NCBI GenBank assembly: GCA_023457935.1
Contig: JAEXBA010000049.1
Location: 1 to 64,000 of the forward strand
Source: Bacteroidota bacterium
Lineage (GTDB): Bacteria; Bacteroidota; Bacteroidia; Flavobacteriales; Weeksellaceae
DNA: 64,000 bases
Reading direction: 5' to 3'
The notes beneath the pieces were generated by a model. It did not search any database. It was not told where the DNA came from and worked only from the letters and a program-made list of their open reading frames with translations. Both the position numbers and the translations under genes were made by a program. Of the stretch, positions 51,888 to 60,748 are shown one piece after another. Position 1 is the first letter of the stretch. Every line of letters starts with the position of its first letter.

Positions 51888-51957
51888 TTGAAAGTTGAGA
51901 GTGGAAAGTTGAGAGTGAATTTTCAATTTTCAACTTTCAACTTTCCATTTTCAATTA
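51888..51957. repeat. Heptad array, 10 units, with the two halves inverted
   Basis: Four TTGARAG-type units (TTGAAAG, TTGAGAG, TGGAAAG, TTGAGAG) are followed by TGAATTT and five TCAAYTT-type units (TCAATTT, TCAACTT, TCAACTT, TCCATTT, TCAATTA). The halves are reverse complements, so the array can fold on itself. It contains the HlyD stop codon and ends 9 bp before the ATPase ATG. Confidence 0.85.
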
Positions 51958-52926
51958 AAACTTAACGTCTCCGTACATTCCGATTTTCAGGAAGCCGTCG
52001 TTTTTCACGTGAATTTTTGCAGCATAAACCAAATTTGCTCTTTCGTTTTTCGTCTGAATGGTTTTTGGAGTGAATTCCGCTTTCGAGCTGATCCAGTAAA
52101 CCGTTCCCGGAAGTTCTTTGGTATTTCCGTCGCCTGCATCGATCAGAACTTTTACTTTCTGTCCGATCTTCACTTTCGCAAGCTGATCTCCTGTAATGTA
52201 CGTTTTCAAAGTCATCACATCCAGACTTGCAATTTTGAAAATAGGTTTTCCAACGGTTGCAAATTCTCCCTGATTAGAATATTTAGTCAGAACCATTCCG
52301 GAAATCGGACTTTCAATCGTATTGTTTTTTAGCTGTTCGTCAATCAGTTCCACACGTTTTTCGGTTGGTTTTCTTTCACTTAAAACCGCACGGTTCTGAA
52401 TGGAAATATTTTCCTTCGCTGCTGAAATCTGCTGGTTCAAAGTTGTAAGTTGTGTTTGAGCAGCCGAAATCTGTTTCTGAAATACATCAACCTGTCCGTT
52501 CGCATCGTCAAGCTGTTTTCTTGTTGCGGCATCGGCACGAACCAAATTTGCAGTCCTGTTTCTTTCACGAATAGCATTTTGAAGTTGTTCCTGCAAGACA
52601 GAAATATTGGCGCGCTGAGAATTGATCTGCGACTGCAAAACCTGAATCTGTGGCGTAGCTGAATTTGTTTTCTGCTCGATAGCTCCGATGGTGGCTTCAA
52701 TCTGTTCTTTCTGCAGTTCTACACTTTTCGGATCGATGGTTCCTACTTTTTGATTTTGGGAAAGTTGCTGTCCTTCCTCAACATTCAGTTTGAGAATTGT
52801 TCCGTTGGCTTTTGCGGTAACCATCACTTCATCGGCTTCGAAAGTTCCGGAAGCATCGTAATCGCCGTCGGAATTGTTGCAGGAAAAAACCAAAAGAGCG
52901 AGTAGAGGGAAAATATATTTTTTCAT
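51955..52926 (-). CDS. HlyD/YbhG-like periplasmic adaptor lipoprotein
   Basis: The 323-residue product has a lipobox (LALLVFSCNNS), a lipoyl-like half (ANGTILKLNVEEGQQLSQNQ), a long coiled-coil hairpin rich in Gln (about 80-200) and the second lipoyl half with ESPISGMVLTKYSNQGE. It bridges inner-membrane exporter and TolC. ATG 52926; the upstream extension is translated repeat DNA. Confidence 0.92.
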   Translation of the reverse strand: MKKYIFPLLALLVFSCNNSDGDYDASGTFEADEVMVTAKANGTILKLNVEEGQQLSQNQKVGTIDPKSVELQKEQIEATIGAIEQKTNSATPQIQVLQSQINSQRANISVLQEQLQNAIRERNRTANLVRADAATRKQLDDANGQVDVFQKQISAAQTQLTTLNQQISAAKENISIQNRAVLSERKPTEKRVELIDEQLKNNTIESPISGMVLTKYSNQGEFATVGKPIFKIASLDVMTLKTYITGDQLAKVKIGQKVKVLIDAGDGNTKELPGTVYWISSKAEFTPKTIQTKNERANLVYAAKIHVKNDGFLKIGMYGDVKF

Positions 52927-52945
52927 AACAGTGGTCTGTAATTCG

Positions 52946-53010
52946 TTGTTGGTTGTCGGTTGATGGTTGTCGGTTTTAATCATTTTCAACTCTCAATTTT
53001 CAACTTTCAA
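52946..53010. repeat. Heptad array, 9 units of two types
   Basis: TTGTTGG, TTGTCGG, TTGATGG, TTGTCGG, TTTTAAT, then, after two bases, TTTTCAA, CTCTCAA, TTTTCAA, CTTTCAA. The TolC-like stop codon (53007-53009) is inside the last unit. Confidence 0.85.
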
Positions 53011-54266
53011 TTATTAAGTTGTGCTTTTAAGTTATATTGAGTAAGCAAAAGCTGTGTTTCGTGGAGGATTTTCTGATTTCTTGCGCGGTCGAGTTCGTTG
53101 AGTTCGCGGAGATAATCGCTTGTTGTGATGACGCCGTTATCGAGCTGCGCTTTTGAAGAGGTCAGAATGCTTTCTCGAAGCGCTATCAGTTCAGAATCTT
53201 TGTCAATGAGTTGTTGGATTTTTTCCAGTTCGTTGTTGTTCTGCAGCGTCTGAAACTGTTGGTTGAACAGGAAGTTTTCTCTCTGTACATCCACTTCCTG
53301 CTGCTGCAAATTCAGTAAAGCCAGATCGTTCTTCTTCGTGTAAAATCCGGTAATTGGAATGTTTAAACGAACGCCGCCAATGTAAAACACATCAAATTCA
53401 TTTCGCAGCATATTGAAGCCCGGTTTTCCGTAACCGCCCTGGAAAAATGCACCGACTTTCGGTAGATTTTTTGAGTTGAGAATGGATTTCTGAGTTTCGA
53501 GTGCCTGTTTCTGCAAATCGAAAAGTTTCAGTTCGGAGCGGTTGTTTTCGCTGTTAATGATAAGCTGTTGTGGTTTTTGAAGTTTTGCGTTTTCGTCAAT
53601 GGGTTGATTGATGAAAACCGAAAGCATATCCAGAAAACTTTTTTTCACGTTCTGAAGTTCAATCTGTTTCTGTTCAAGATTGATCAGTTGTGCTTTCAGA
53701 ACATCAACATTACTTCGTAAAATGACACCGTTTTTCAATTGCGCATCGGCTTTTTTCAGCGCGTTCTGAATATCGGTTTTTGTCAGTTCAGTCTGTTCAA
53801 TCTGTTCATCGGTTTGAAGTGCTCCAAAATACATCTGGTTGATTCTTTCCTCCAGTTTATCGGTTTCCACTTCGGTTTTCTGTATCTCGATTTCCGAATT
53901 GATTTCTGCCATTTTTTTCTGATTGGAGATCATTCCGCCATCATAAATCGTCTGCTGAACATCTGCGTAAACTTTGTACTGATCTTTACTCAACGGCTCA
54001 ACGGTCATATTCGGAAGCTGTATTGGAAGTTCGGTAACTTCATTTTGGTAAGTAGCCTGTCCGACAATATTGATTTGAGGAAGCCAGCCTTTTGAAGCAT
54101 TTTCAATATTGTACTGTTTTGTTTTTGTGATTAAATCGTGGCGTTTGATGAGTGGATAATTCTGTTTCGCCAAATCATAAACCTGATCTAAAGTCAGGGT
54201 TTGCTGACCGAGCATCATACCGGAAAGAAAAAGCAAAAACGCAATTACGAGATTTGATTTTTTCAT
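53007..54266 (-). CDS. TolC family outer-membrane efflux protein
   Basis: The 419-residue product has a signal peptide (MKKSNLVIAFLLFLSGMMLGQ), the TolC opening LTLDQVYDLAKQNYPLIK and long alpha-helical heptads with internal duplication. It forms the outer-membrane channel for the exporter. ATG 54266 lies just after the TetR TAG stop, indicating translational coupling. Confidence 0.92.
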   Translation of the reverse strand: MKKSNLVIAFLLFLSGMMLGQQTLTLDQVYDLAKQNYPLIKRHDLITKTKQYNIENASKGWLPQINIVGQATYQNEVTELPIQLPNMTVEPLSKDQYKVYADVQQTIYDGGMISNQKKMAEINSEIEIQKTEVETDKLEERINQMYFGALQTDEQIEQTELTKTDIQNALKKADAQLKNGVILRSNVDVLKAQLINLEQKQIELQNVKKSFLDMLSVFINQPIDENAKLQKPQQLIINSENNRSELKLFDLQKQALETQKSILNSKNLPKVGAFFQGGYGKPGFNMLRNEFDVFYIGGVRLNIPITGFYTKKNDLALLNLQQQEVDVQRENFLFNQQFQTLQNNNELEKIQQLIDKDSELIALRESILTSSKAQLDNGVITTSDYLRELNELDRARNQKILHETQLLLTQYNLKAQLNN

Positions 54267-54268
54267 CA

Positions 54269-54877
54269 CTAACTGTTTAATAAGGTTTTGATCCAGACAG
54301 GAATGAGTTTCCGGCGTTCTTCAATGAAGATTTCAAAACTTTGCTGATCGAAAATTCCAAATTTTTTGAAAACCGGACTTGTTACGAAAGGAAAAATCGT
54401 AAGCGAAAGAAAATTCACCAAAAAATGTAGCGGATTAATATGTGGATTTTTCTCCGAAATTTGCTGAAGCATGGTTGATTTTTTGAGTACTTCTTCAAGC
54501 GGAAGTGCACTTTGAATTCCGGAATTTCCTTTCTGAATTTCACTGATGACGAAAAGTGGTAGATTCGGATTTTCTTTCAGAAGATCGATATATTTATTGG
54601 TCGCCAAATCTATTTTGGTTTCCAGTGTTGTGTTTTCATCAATCAGAATCGGTAGAATAGAGCCGAACATCTGCTGAATTTTCTCGAGCATTATTTTCTC
54701 AAAAAGTTTTTCCTTGCTTCGGAAATAATAGTTGAGAAGTGCGAGATTAATTCCTGCTTCTTCTGCAATATCGCGTGTTCTCGTACCGGAATATCCTTTT
54801 TCGGTAAAGACTTTCGCTGCTGCGGAAAGGATTTTTTCTTCTGTGGAAAGATCTCTGACTTTTTCTTTTTTTGCCAT
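54269..54877 (-). CDS. TetR/AcrR family regulator of the exporter (CecR-like)
   Basis: The 202-residue product has a TetR helix-turn-helix (about 12-60: ILSAAAKVFTEKGYSGTRTRDIAEEAGINLALLNYYFRSKEKLF, signature split around NYYFRSKE) and an effector domain. As first gene of the operon it should repress its own promoter, which carries an inverted repeat over the -33 box. Confidence 0.92.
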   Translation of the reverse strand: MAKKEKVRDLSTEEKILSAAAKVFTEKGYSGTRTRDIAEEAGINLALLNYYFRSKEKLFEKIMLEKIQQMFGSILPILIDENTTLETKIDLATNKYIDLLKENPNLPLFVISEIQKGNSGIQSALPLEEVLKKSTMLQQISEKNPHINPLHFLVNFLSLTIFPFVTSPVFKKFGIFDQQSFEIFIEERRKLIPVWIKTLLNS

Positions 54878-54894
54878 CGAATTAAATTCTACAG

Positions 54895-54926
54895 CAAAGT
54901 TATAATTAATTTTTTGATTTAAACAA
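54895..54926 (-). promoter_or_regulatory. Promoter of the TetR-TolC-HlyD-ABC operon
   Basis: On minus, TTG (54926-54924), 21-nt spacer, TAACTTTG (54902-54895): a full Bacteroidota promoter 17 nt before the TetR ATG. Confidence 0.7.
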
Positions 54927-54946
54927 ATTATTTAATCAAATGATTA
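54913..54946. promoter_or_regulatory. Candidate TetR operator overlapping the -33 box
   Basis: TTTGATT (54913-54919) and AATCAAA (54934-54940) form an inverted repeat with a 14-bp spacer containing the -33 box; a second palindrome, AATCA-AA-TGATT, overlaps its right end. The site is symmetric and placed where a repressor would block RNA polymerase. Confidence 0.5.
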
Positions 54947-54984
54947 AAAATAGTTCAAAAAAAAATTTCTGGGCTTTGCTCTGA

Positions 54985-55431
54985 TTACCAAGAGCCGAAA
55001 TTTTTGGTTTTACCGTGGAGAAATTCTGCGATTCGGTTTTTCGTTCCGGGTGAAGTTTTCGGAGGTAAATCATTCAGTTTAAAATATCCGAAATGTTCGA
55101 TTTCGCGGTCTTTTTTTGTCGGTTCAGAAAAATTCTCAGAAAGAAATACAATAATACTGTCGTTTTTTCCTTCAAAAAAATTATTGTAAACGCCGTGAAG
55201 CTGCAATTCGGTAACAAGAACTCCCAGTTCTTCTTTGAGTTCTCTTTCAATCCCTTGCTGAAAAGTTTCGCCTTTTTTCAAACCTCCGCCGGGAAGAAAC
55301 CACGACTCGGAATAGGTATGTTTCACCAAAAGAATCTCATCATTTTTCAGCAGAAGAATTCTTACGCCAACGGTCACTGGCTTAGCTATTTTCCAGAATG
55401 TAGAAGCTGTTTTGTGAAAAATTTTGATCAT
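54985..55431 (-). CDS. NUDIX hydrolase
   Basis: The 148-residue product has a full Nudix box in PGGGLKKGETFQQGIERELKEELGV, with the REUxEExGU core. Substrate unknown. ATG 55431 is preferred to an upstream start. Divergent in function from both neighbours, between the TetR operon and the nuo operon end. Confidence 0.9.
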   Translation of the reverse strand: MIKIFHKTASTFWKIAKPVTVGVRILLLKNDEILLVKHTYSESWFLPGGGLKKGETFQQGIERELKEELGVLVTELQLHGVYNNFFEGKNDSIIVFLSENFSEPTKKDREIEHFGYFKLNDLPPKTSPGTKNRIAEFLHGKTKNFGSW

Positions 55432-55464
55432 CGCTTTTTTCTTAAAATTAATATATTTCAACAA

Positions 55465-55491
55465 AAAACGCAATCGAAATGACTGCGTTTT
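55465..55491 (-). terminator. Terminator of the nuo operon
   Basis: Stem AAAACGCA/TGCGTTTT with an internal loop, followed on minus by TTTTGTTG; it lies 22 bp after the nuoN stop codon. Confidence 0.7.
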
Positions 55492-55512
55492 GTATTTTTT
55501 ATTTTATCTGAA

Positions 55513-56898
55513 TTACTTCATCGAAGCAAACTGCATCGCAAACAAATCCGGGAAAACTCCTAAAGCAACAATTGCAAGAATAATGAATACAGCAACAATA
55601 TTGTAAGTTACCGTTACCTTTTCAGAAGTCTTGAAGCTGCTTTCCTTAAAGAAAAACATCGCAATTATCAGTCTTAGATAATAAGCAATAGAAATTGCGG
55701 AACCTAAAACAGCGATTAAAACCAAAAATGCTGCCCCGTTCATTGCCTGGGCGAAAAGTGCAAATTTACCCATGAAACCTGCGGTTAGCGGAACTCCTGC
55801 CATGGAAAGCATTGAAACCGCTGCAACTGTTGCCAGTAGCGGCTCTGATTTCGCCAGACCTTTGAAAGCGCCGTAAGAAGTTTCTCTTTTTAGTTTTTCA
55901 ACCCAGATGAGGCACATCATCACGCCAACTGAAGCCAGCGCATACGCAAAAAGGTAAAATGCAAGGTTGTAGGTTGAATTGTTGCTCATTCCGTAGAATA
56001 CAAGTGCGATATAACCAGCGTGTGACACCGATGAATACGCAAGCATTCTTTTCGCATTCGTCTGCGCAAGTCCCATTGCATTGGCAAGGAACAGGGTTAT
56101 GATCACCATTACACCGATAATGTTGATCCATTCCGGAGCGATGCCTGCAAAAGCAATCGTCATCAGTTTGAAGAATGCATAGAAACCTGAAATCTTCACC
56201 ACTGTCATCATGAAAGTCGTAATGAGTGAAGGCGAGCCCTGATAAACATCCGGACTCCACATATGGAAAGGTGCTAAGGCAACTTTAAAACCAAGCGCAG
56301 CAATCATCATCACCATACCCATGATCAGCATAAGATCTTTAGGATTGTTCACTGCGAAGTCGTGAATCTGGTACAGGTCAAAACTTCCGCTGGCACCATA
56401 AATCAGTGCAACACCAAACATCAGAAATCCTGTAGCAAAAGCGCCCATCAGGAAATACTTCATTGATGCTTCGTTGGAGCGCAGATCGGTTTTGTTGGCA
56501 CCTGCCATTACATACAGTGGAATAGAAAGGATTTCAACACCGAGGAAAAGTGTCACCATATTCTGGTAACCGAAAAGTATAATTCCGCCGCACAGCGCGA
56601 AAAGCATCAGCGCATAGAGTTCACTTTGGTGACTTCTGTGGTTGCTAAGCGCAAAACCTCCAAGGAAGAAGATGAGTAGTGTTACGAAAATAGAAATTTT
56701 GGTGAACAGTGCCGCATTCGGGCCGTATTCATACATGCTTCTGTATTGCTGAAAGAATGCAAGTTCCGGCTGGAAACTCACCCAAAAAGCAATAATAAGC
56801 CCAAAAATCCCAATATAACGTGCATATTTTCCCTGCTGAAAAACTCCGGAAAACAATGCGACAACTGCAGTTAGGAATATGATTACAAAAACACTCAT
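55513..56898 (-). CDS. nuoN: NADH-quinone oxidoreductase subunit N
   Basis: The 461-residue antiporter-like subunit has about fourteen helices. Conserved features are the lysine-bearing helix GFKVALAPFHMWSPDVYQGSP and KRMLAYSSVSHAGYI. Last gene of the operon. Confidence 0.95.
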   Translation of the reverse strand: MSVFVIIFLTAVVALFSGVFQQGKYARYIGIFGLIIAFWVSFQPELAFFQQYRSMYEYGPNAALFTKISIFVTLLIFFLGGFALSNHRSHQSELYALMLFALCGGIILFGYQNMVTLFLGVEILSIPLYVMAGANKTDLRSNEASMKYFLMGAFATGFLMFGVALIYGASGSFDLYQIHDFAVNNPKDLMLIMGMVMMIAALGFKVALAPFHMWSPDVYQGSPSLITTFMMTVVKISGFYAFFKLMTIAFAGIAPEWINIIGVMVIITLFLANAMGLAQTNAKRMLAYSSVSHAGYIALVFYGMSNNSTYNLAFYLFAYALASVGVMMCLIWVEKLKRETSYGAFKGLAKSEPLLATVAAVSMLSMAGVPLTAGFMGKFALFAQAMNGAAFLVLIAVLGSAISIAYYLRLIIAMFFFKESSFKTSEKVTVTYNIVAVFIILAIVALGVFPDLFAMQFASMK

Positions 56899-57001
56899 TA
56901 TATTTTATTTGAGATTGGAGATTTTAATCTGAGATTTTCACTTCAAACAGAAACCTCTTATTTTCTTACTATTTATTTTACTGTTCGCTACACTTTTCGG
57001 T

Positions 57002-58495
57002 TTAGCTGACCATTGACTGATAAATGAATCTCAGGGATGAACTTACCATTTCAATAATCGGCTGCGGGAAGATTCCCAGCAGAATTACAAACACTACCAA
57101 ACTCGCCAGTACTGAAAATTCTGAATCTGATAGGTCTTTTGCTGAACTCAGTACTCTTTCGTCTCCTTCGCCGAACATCGCTTTTCCGTACCATCTCAGC
57201 AGATAAGCTGCACAGAGAATAATCGTGATTCCGGCAATGACTGCTGCAAGAACATTAAGGTCGAATACTGCTTTAATCAGAATGAATTCTCCGATAAATC
57301 CGTTGGTTAAAGGAACCGCCATAGATCCCAGAAGAATTACAAGGAAAAGTACTGCAAATTTCGGAGCTACTCTTGCCAAACCGCCCATCTGACGGATATC
57401 TCTTGTTTTAAATCTTTTATAAAGAATATCAGCACAGAAGAAAAGTCCGACAACGTTGATACCGTGGGCAAACGTCTGCACCATTGCGCCTTCCGCACCT
57501 TCAAAAGTGAAGGTTCCTTTCATTGTAAGTACAGCAGAAGCGAAGATACCCGCAACCATCAGTCCAACGTGCGAAAGGGAAGAGTATGCGATAATTCTTT
57601 TGGCATCATTCTGAATCAGTGCAATTACGGCTCCGTGAAGAATTCCGATAATAGCAAGCATGATGACGATGGAACCCGAAATTCCCATGATAGCATCGGG
57701 CGTCACCGGAAGCAGATATCTCAAAACTCCGTACACCGCCATTTTCAGCATAATACCGGAAAGCAGCATCGATCCCTGCGTAGGCGAATACGTATAGGTA
57801 TCCGGTTGCCATGTATGGAACGGGAAAATCGGAAGCTTCACCGCAAAAGCAAAGAAGATAAACCAGAACACTACCGTTTGCTGTGTAAGGTTCAGGTTGG
57901 CGTTATACATATCGGTTACCGCGAAAGATGCAGAATAATTGTAAACGTAAATCAGGCCGGCAAGCATAAACAGGGAACCGACGAAAGTGTACACGAAGAA
58001 TTTCGTTGTAAACTCGAATCTTTTGTTTTCCTGTCCCCAAAGTCCCGCGATAAACCAGATCGGAATCAGCGTGATTTCCCAGAAGATGTAGAACAGAAGA
58101 CCGTCCAGTGCCGTGAAAACTCCTACAAGACCAAACTGCATCAGCAGAATCAGCGCATAAAAAGAGTTTCTGTACGTAAAATTCTCATTATAGGATGAAA
58201 GAATAATCAGCGGAACCAGGATGTTCGTCAGCAAAAGCAGAAGCATGCTCATTCCGTCAATTCCGAAATGCAGTGAGCTCTTGATGAACTGTGCCCACGG
58301 ATAATTGATTTCATGCTGCAGAACGCTGTCTACAGTCGGTTTGAAATCCAGTCCGCTCAGTACATAAAAAGAGATGAACATCTGCACCAAAGCAATTCCC
58401 AGCGCCAAATGCTTTCCGGATTTTCCTTTCCAGAAAAACAGCAGTGCCGAACCTATAAGAGGTAAAAGTAATAATGTTAATAAATAATACGACAT
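57002..58495 (-). CDS. nuoM: NADH-quinone oxidoreductase subunit M
   Basis: The 497-residue antiporter-like subunit has the conserved glutamate in FYIFWEITLIPIWFIAGLWG and the helix KLPIFPFHTWQPDTYTYSP. The 103-bp gap to nuoN is non-coding and holds only weakly heptameric GAGATT repeats. Confidence 0.95.
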   Translation of the reverse strand: MSYYLLTLLLLPLIGSALLFFWKGKSGKHLALGIALVQMFISFYVLSGLDFKPTVDSVLQHEINYPWAQFIKSSLHFGIDGMSMLLLLLTNILVPLIILSSYNENFTYRNSFYALILLMQFGLVGVFTALDGLLFYIFWEITLIPIWFIAGLWGQENKRFEFTTKFFVYTFVGSLFMLAGLIYVYNYSASFAVTDMYNANLNLTQQTVVFWFIFFAFAVKLPIFPFHTWQPDTYTYSPTQGSMLLSGIMLKMAVYGVLRYLLPVTPDAIMGISGSIVIMLAIIGILHGAVIALIQNDAKRIIAYSSLSHVGLMVAGIFASAVLTMKGTFTFEGAEGAMVQTFAHGINVVGLFFCADILYKRFKTRDIRQMGGLARVAPKFAVLFLVILLGSMAVPLTNGFIGEFILIKAVFDLNVLAAVIAGITIILCAAYLLRWYGKAMFGEGDERVLSSAKDLSDSEFSVLASLVVFVILLGIFPQPIIEMVSSSLRFIYQSMVS

Positions 58496-58497
58496 TA

Positions 58498-60411
58498 TTA
58501 TTGTAATAAAAAGTTAACAATCAGTATTAATCCTACTGCCAAAGACATGATGAGGACATAGTTTTCAACATTTCCGTTCTGGATGCGTTTCATGGCTTTT
58601 CCGGAGTCTTCTGCTCCCCAGCCAATAAAATTCACAAATCGGTCAAGAATTCCGGTATCGAACATTTTTCCGCCGCGTCCAAGACCTTCCGTTGTTTTAA
58701 CGAAGAGCGCATTGTACAGTTCGTCGATGTACAGTTTGTTGGCAGAAAGTTTCTCCCAGCCGGTATATTGGTTTTCCGCAAGCGGAAGTTTTTTCTTATT
58801 AACGTAAATGTTTTTCACTACAAACCAAACCACGAAGAACATCAGAATGGTAACTGCCAGAAGAATATACTCAGTCATCGGGCTGATTTTCTGGATGTTT
58901 GCTTCCATCTGAGCGTAGCTCTGTTCCGTAAGAACCGGTTTCAGCCAGTGCTGCAGTTTCGCATATTCGCCGTGTGCTATGATATGCGGAAGATTAATGA
59001 AACCTCCAACTACGGAAAGAACTGCAAGAACAATCAGCGGTAACGTCATATTGGACGGACTCTCGTGAAGATGATGTTCCTGTTCCTGTGTTCCTCTGAA
59101 CTGTCCGTGGAATGTAAGGTAATACAGACGGAACATATAAATCGCCGTCATCGCTGCAACAGCGAAGAGAACTACCCAGAATGCCGGATGTTTGGCAAAA
59201 GTATTCACGAGGATTTCATCTTTTGAGATCATACCCGAAAACAATGGCATACCTGCGATTGCGAATGTTCCGATCAGGAAGGTAATATGCGTAATTTTGA
59301 TTTTGTCTTTCAAACCGCCCATGAATCTCATGTCCTGTTCGCCGCTCATGGCGTGGATTACAGATCCTGAACCCAGGAACAGCAACGCTTTGAAGAATGC
59401 GTGTGTCATCAGGTGAAACATAGCAGCAGTATAAGCGCCAACCCCAAGTGCCACAAACATAAATCCTAACTGCGAAACAGTAGAGTAGGCCAGTACTTTT
59501 TTAATATCGTTCTGTCTTAATGCGTAGAATGCAGCCAAAGCAGCAGTCAGAAGTCCTATCAGTAAAATACCGTCCTGAACTGTCGGAGCAAGTGTGTAAA
59601 GGAAGTTTGATCTTACGACAAGATAAATACCTGCCGTTACCATTGTTGCTGCGTGAATCAGAGCAGAAACAGGTGTAGGACCTGCCATTGCATCAGGAAG
59701 CCACGTGTAAAGCGGAACCTGTGCGGATTTACCCACAGCTCCGATAAACAGTGAAGCGCAGATGAAGATGATGGCAGTACCGTCCAGTTCAAAAACCGAA
59801 GCATTTTGCTGAACCGACTGGAAATCAATTGAATTTGTATAGAACGCGATGGCGAAAATCCCAACCAAGAGGCCAAGGTCACCAATTCTGTTCATTATGA
59901 ATGCCTTTCTTGCTGCCTTTCCGTATTCCTGATTCTTAAACCAGAAACCGATCAGAAGGTAAGAACATAAACCTACACCTTCCCATCCAATGAACAGAAT
60001 AAGGTAGTTTCCGCCCATTACAAGCAGCAGCATCGAGAAAATAAAGAGGTTCAGATAAGCAAAGAATCTGTGAAATCCTTTGTCGTGGCTCATATAACCA
60101 ATAGAGTACAGGTGAATTAAAGAACCGATTCCGGTAATAATCAGAATCATCATCACTGACAGCTGATCAATCTGGAAACTGAAGTTCACCTGCATACCGT
60201 TCACTCGGAACCATTCGAAAGCCTTAATAAGAACTGGCGGCGTTTCGGAATTCATTCCCATGAAGATATAAACGGCAATACAGAAGGAAGCAAAGACTAC
60301 AAGAGTTGCGATTCCGCCCGTAACTGCTTTAGGAAGATTTTTTCCAAAAAGTCCGGTAATCAGAAACCCGATCAGCGGTAAAAGAATAATAGCATAAACC
60401 AAATTTTCCAT
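58498..60411 (-). CDS. nuoL: NADH-quinone oxidoreductase subunit L
   Basis: The 637-residue antiporter-like subunit has FIGWEGVGLCSYLLIGFW, VPLYTWLPDAMAGPTPVSALIHAATMV (motif split) and the C-terminal lateral-helix region. It starts 4 bp after nuoK and ends 2 bp before nuoM. Confidence 0.96.
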   Translation of the reverse strand: MENLVYAIILLPLIGFLITGLFGKNLPKAVTGGIATLVVFASFCIAVYIFMGMNSETPPVLIKAFEWFRVNGMQVNFSFQIDQLSVMMILIITGIGSLIHLYSIGYMSHDKGFHRFFAYLNLFIFSMLLLVMGGNYLILFIGWEGVGLCSYLLIGFWFKNQEYGKAARKAFIMNRIGDLGLLVGIFAIAFYTNSIDFQSVQQNASVFELDGTAIIFICASLFIGAVGKSAQVPLYTWLPDAMAGPTPVSALIHAATMVTAGIYLVVRSNFLYTLAPTVQDGILLIGLLTAALAAFYALRQNDIKKVLAYSTVSQLGFMFVALGVGAYTAAMFHLMTHAFFKALLFLGSGSVIHAMSGEQDMRFMGGLKDKIKITHITFLIGTFAIAGMPLFSGMISKDEILVNTFAKHPAFWVVLFAVAAMTAIYMFRLYYLTFHGQFRGTQEQEHHLHESPSNMTLPLIVLAVLSVVGGFINLPHIIAHGEYAKLQHWLKPVLTEQSYAQMEANIQKISPMTEYILLAVTILMFFVVWFVVKNIYVNKKKLPLAENQYTGWEKLSANKLYIDELYNALFVKTTEGLGRGGKMFDTGILDRFVNFIGWGAEDSGKAMKRIQNGNVENYVLIMSLAVGLILIVNFLLQ

Positions 60412-60415
60412 CTTC

Positions 60416-60742
60416 CTATCCTCTTAATTTGTTAAAAATACTAACGTCCACTGATTTGGTATTGCGGTACATCATTGCGATAATCGCCAGACCTACAGCA
60501 ACTTCTGCAGCAGCCACTACCATGATGAAGAAAACCAGAATCTGCCCGTTTCCGTCTCCTTTATAAGCAGAGAAAGCAGCCAGAAGCAGGTTTACCGAAT
60601 TCAGCATAAGTTCCACACATCCAAGGATAATAATTGCATTCTTGCGGAGAAGAACGCCCATTACGCCAAGACAGAACAGTACTGTACTCAGAATAATGTA
60701 ATAATCCAGTGGAATGGTTTGTATGAATGAGTTTACTTCCAT
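60416..60742 (-). CDS. nuoK: NADH-quinone oxidoreductase subunit K
   Basis: The 108-residue, three-helix subunit carries the proton-path glutamates in GCVELMLNSVNLLLAAF and VVAAAEVAVGLAI. Confidence 0.96.
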   Translation of the reverse strand: MEVNSFIQTIPLDYYIILSTVLFCLGVMGVLLRKNAIIILGCVELMLNSVNLLLAAFSAYKGDGNGQILVFFIMVVAAAEVAVGLAIIAMMYRNTKSVDVSIFNKLRG

Positions 60743-60748
60743 AATAAT

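Noticed and set aside
51880..51933. N-terminal extension of the first ATPase (KIENSLSTFHSQLSTKR)
   Set aside because: It is translated heptad repeat starting at a TTG; the ATG at 51879 fits the family.
52927..52989. N-terminal extension of the HlyD-like lipoprotein (KTDNHQPTTNNELQ)
   Set aside because: It is translated repeat DNA and would bury the lipoprotein signal peptide.
57464..58198. 244-residue plus-strand frame opposite nuoM
   Set aside because: Highly charged shadow of nuoM on the other strand, without family motifs; nuoM is clearly coding.
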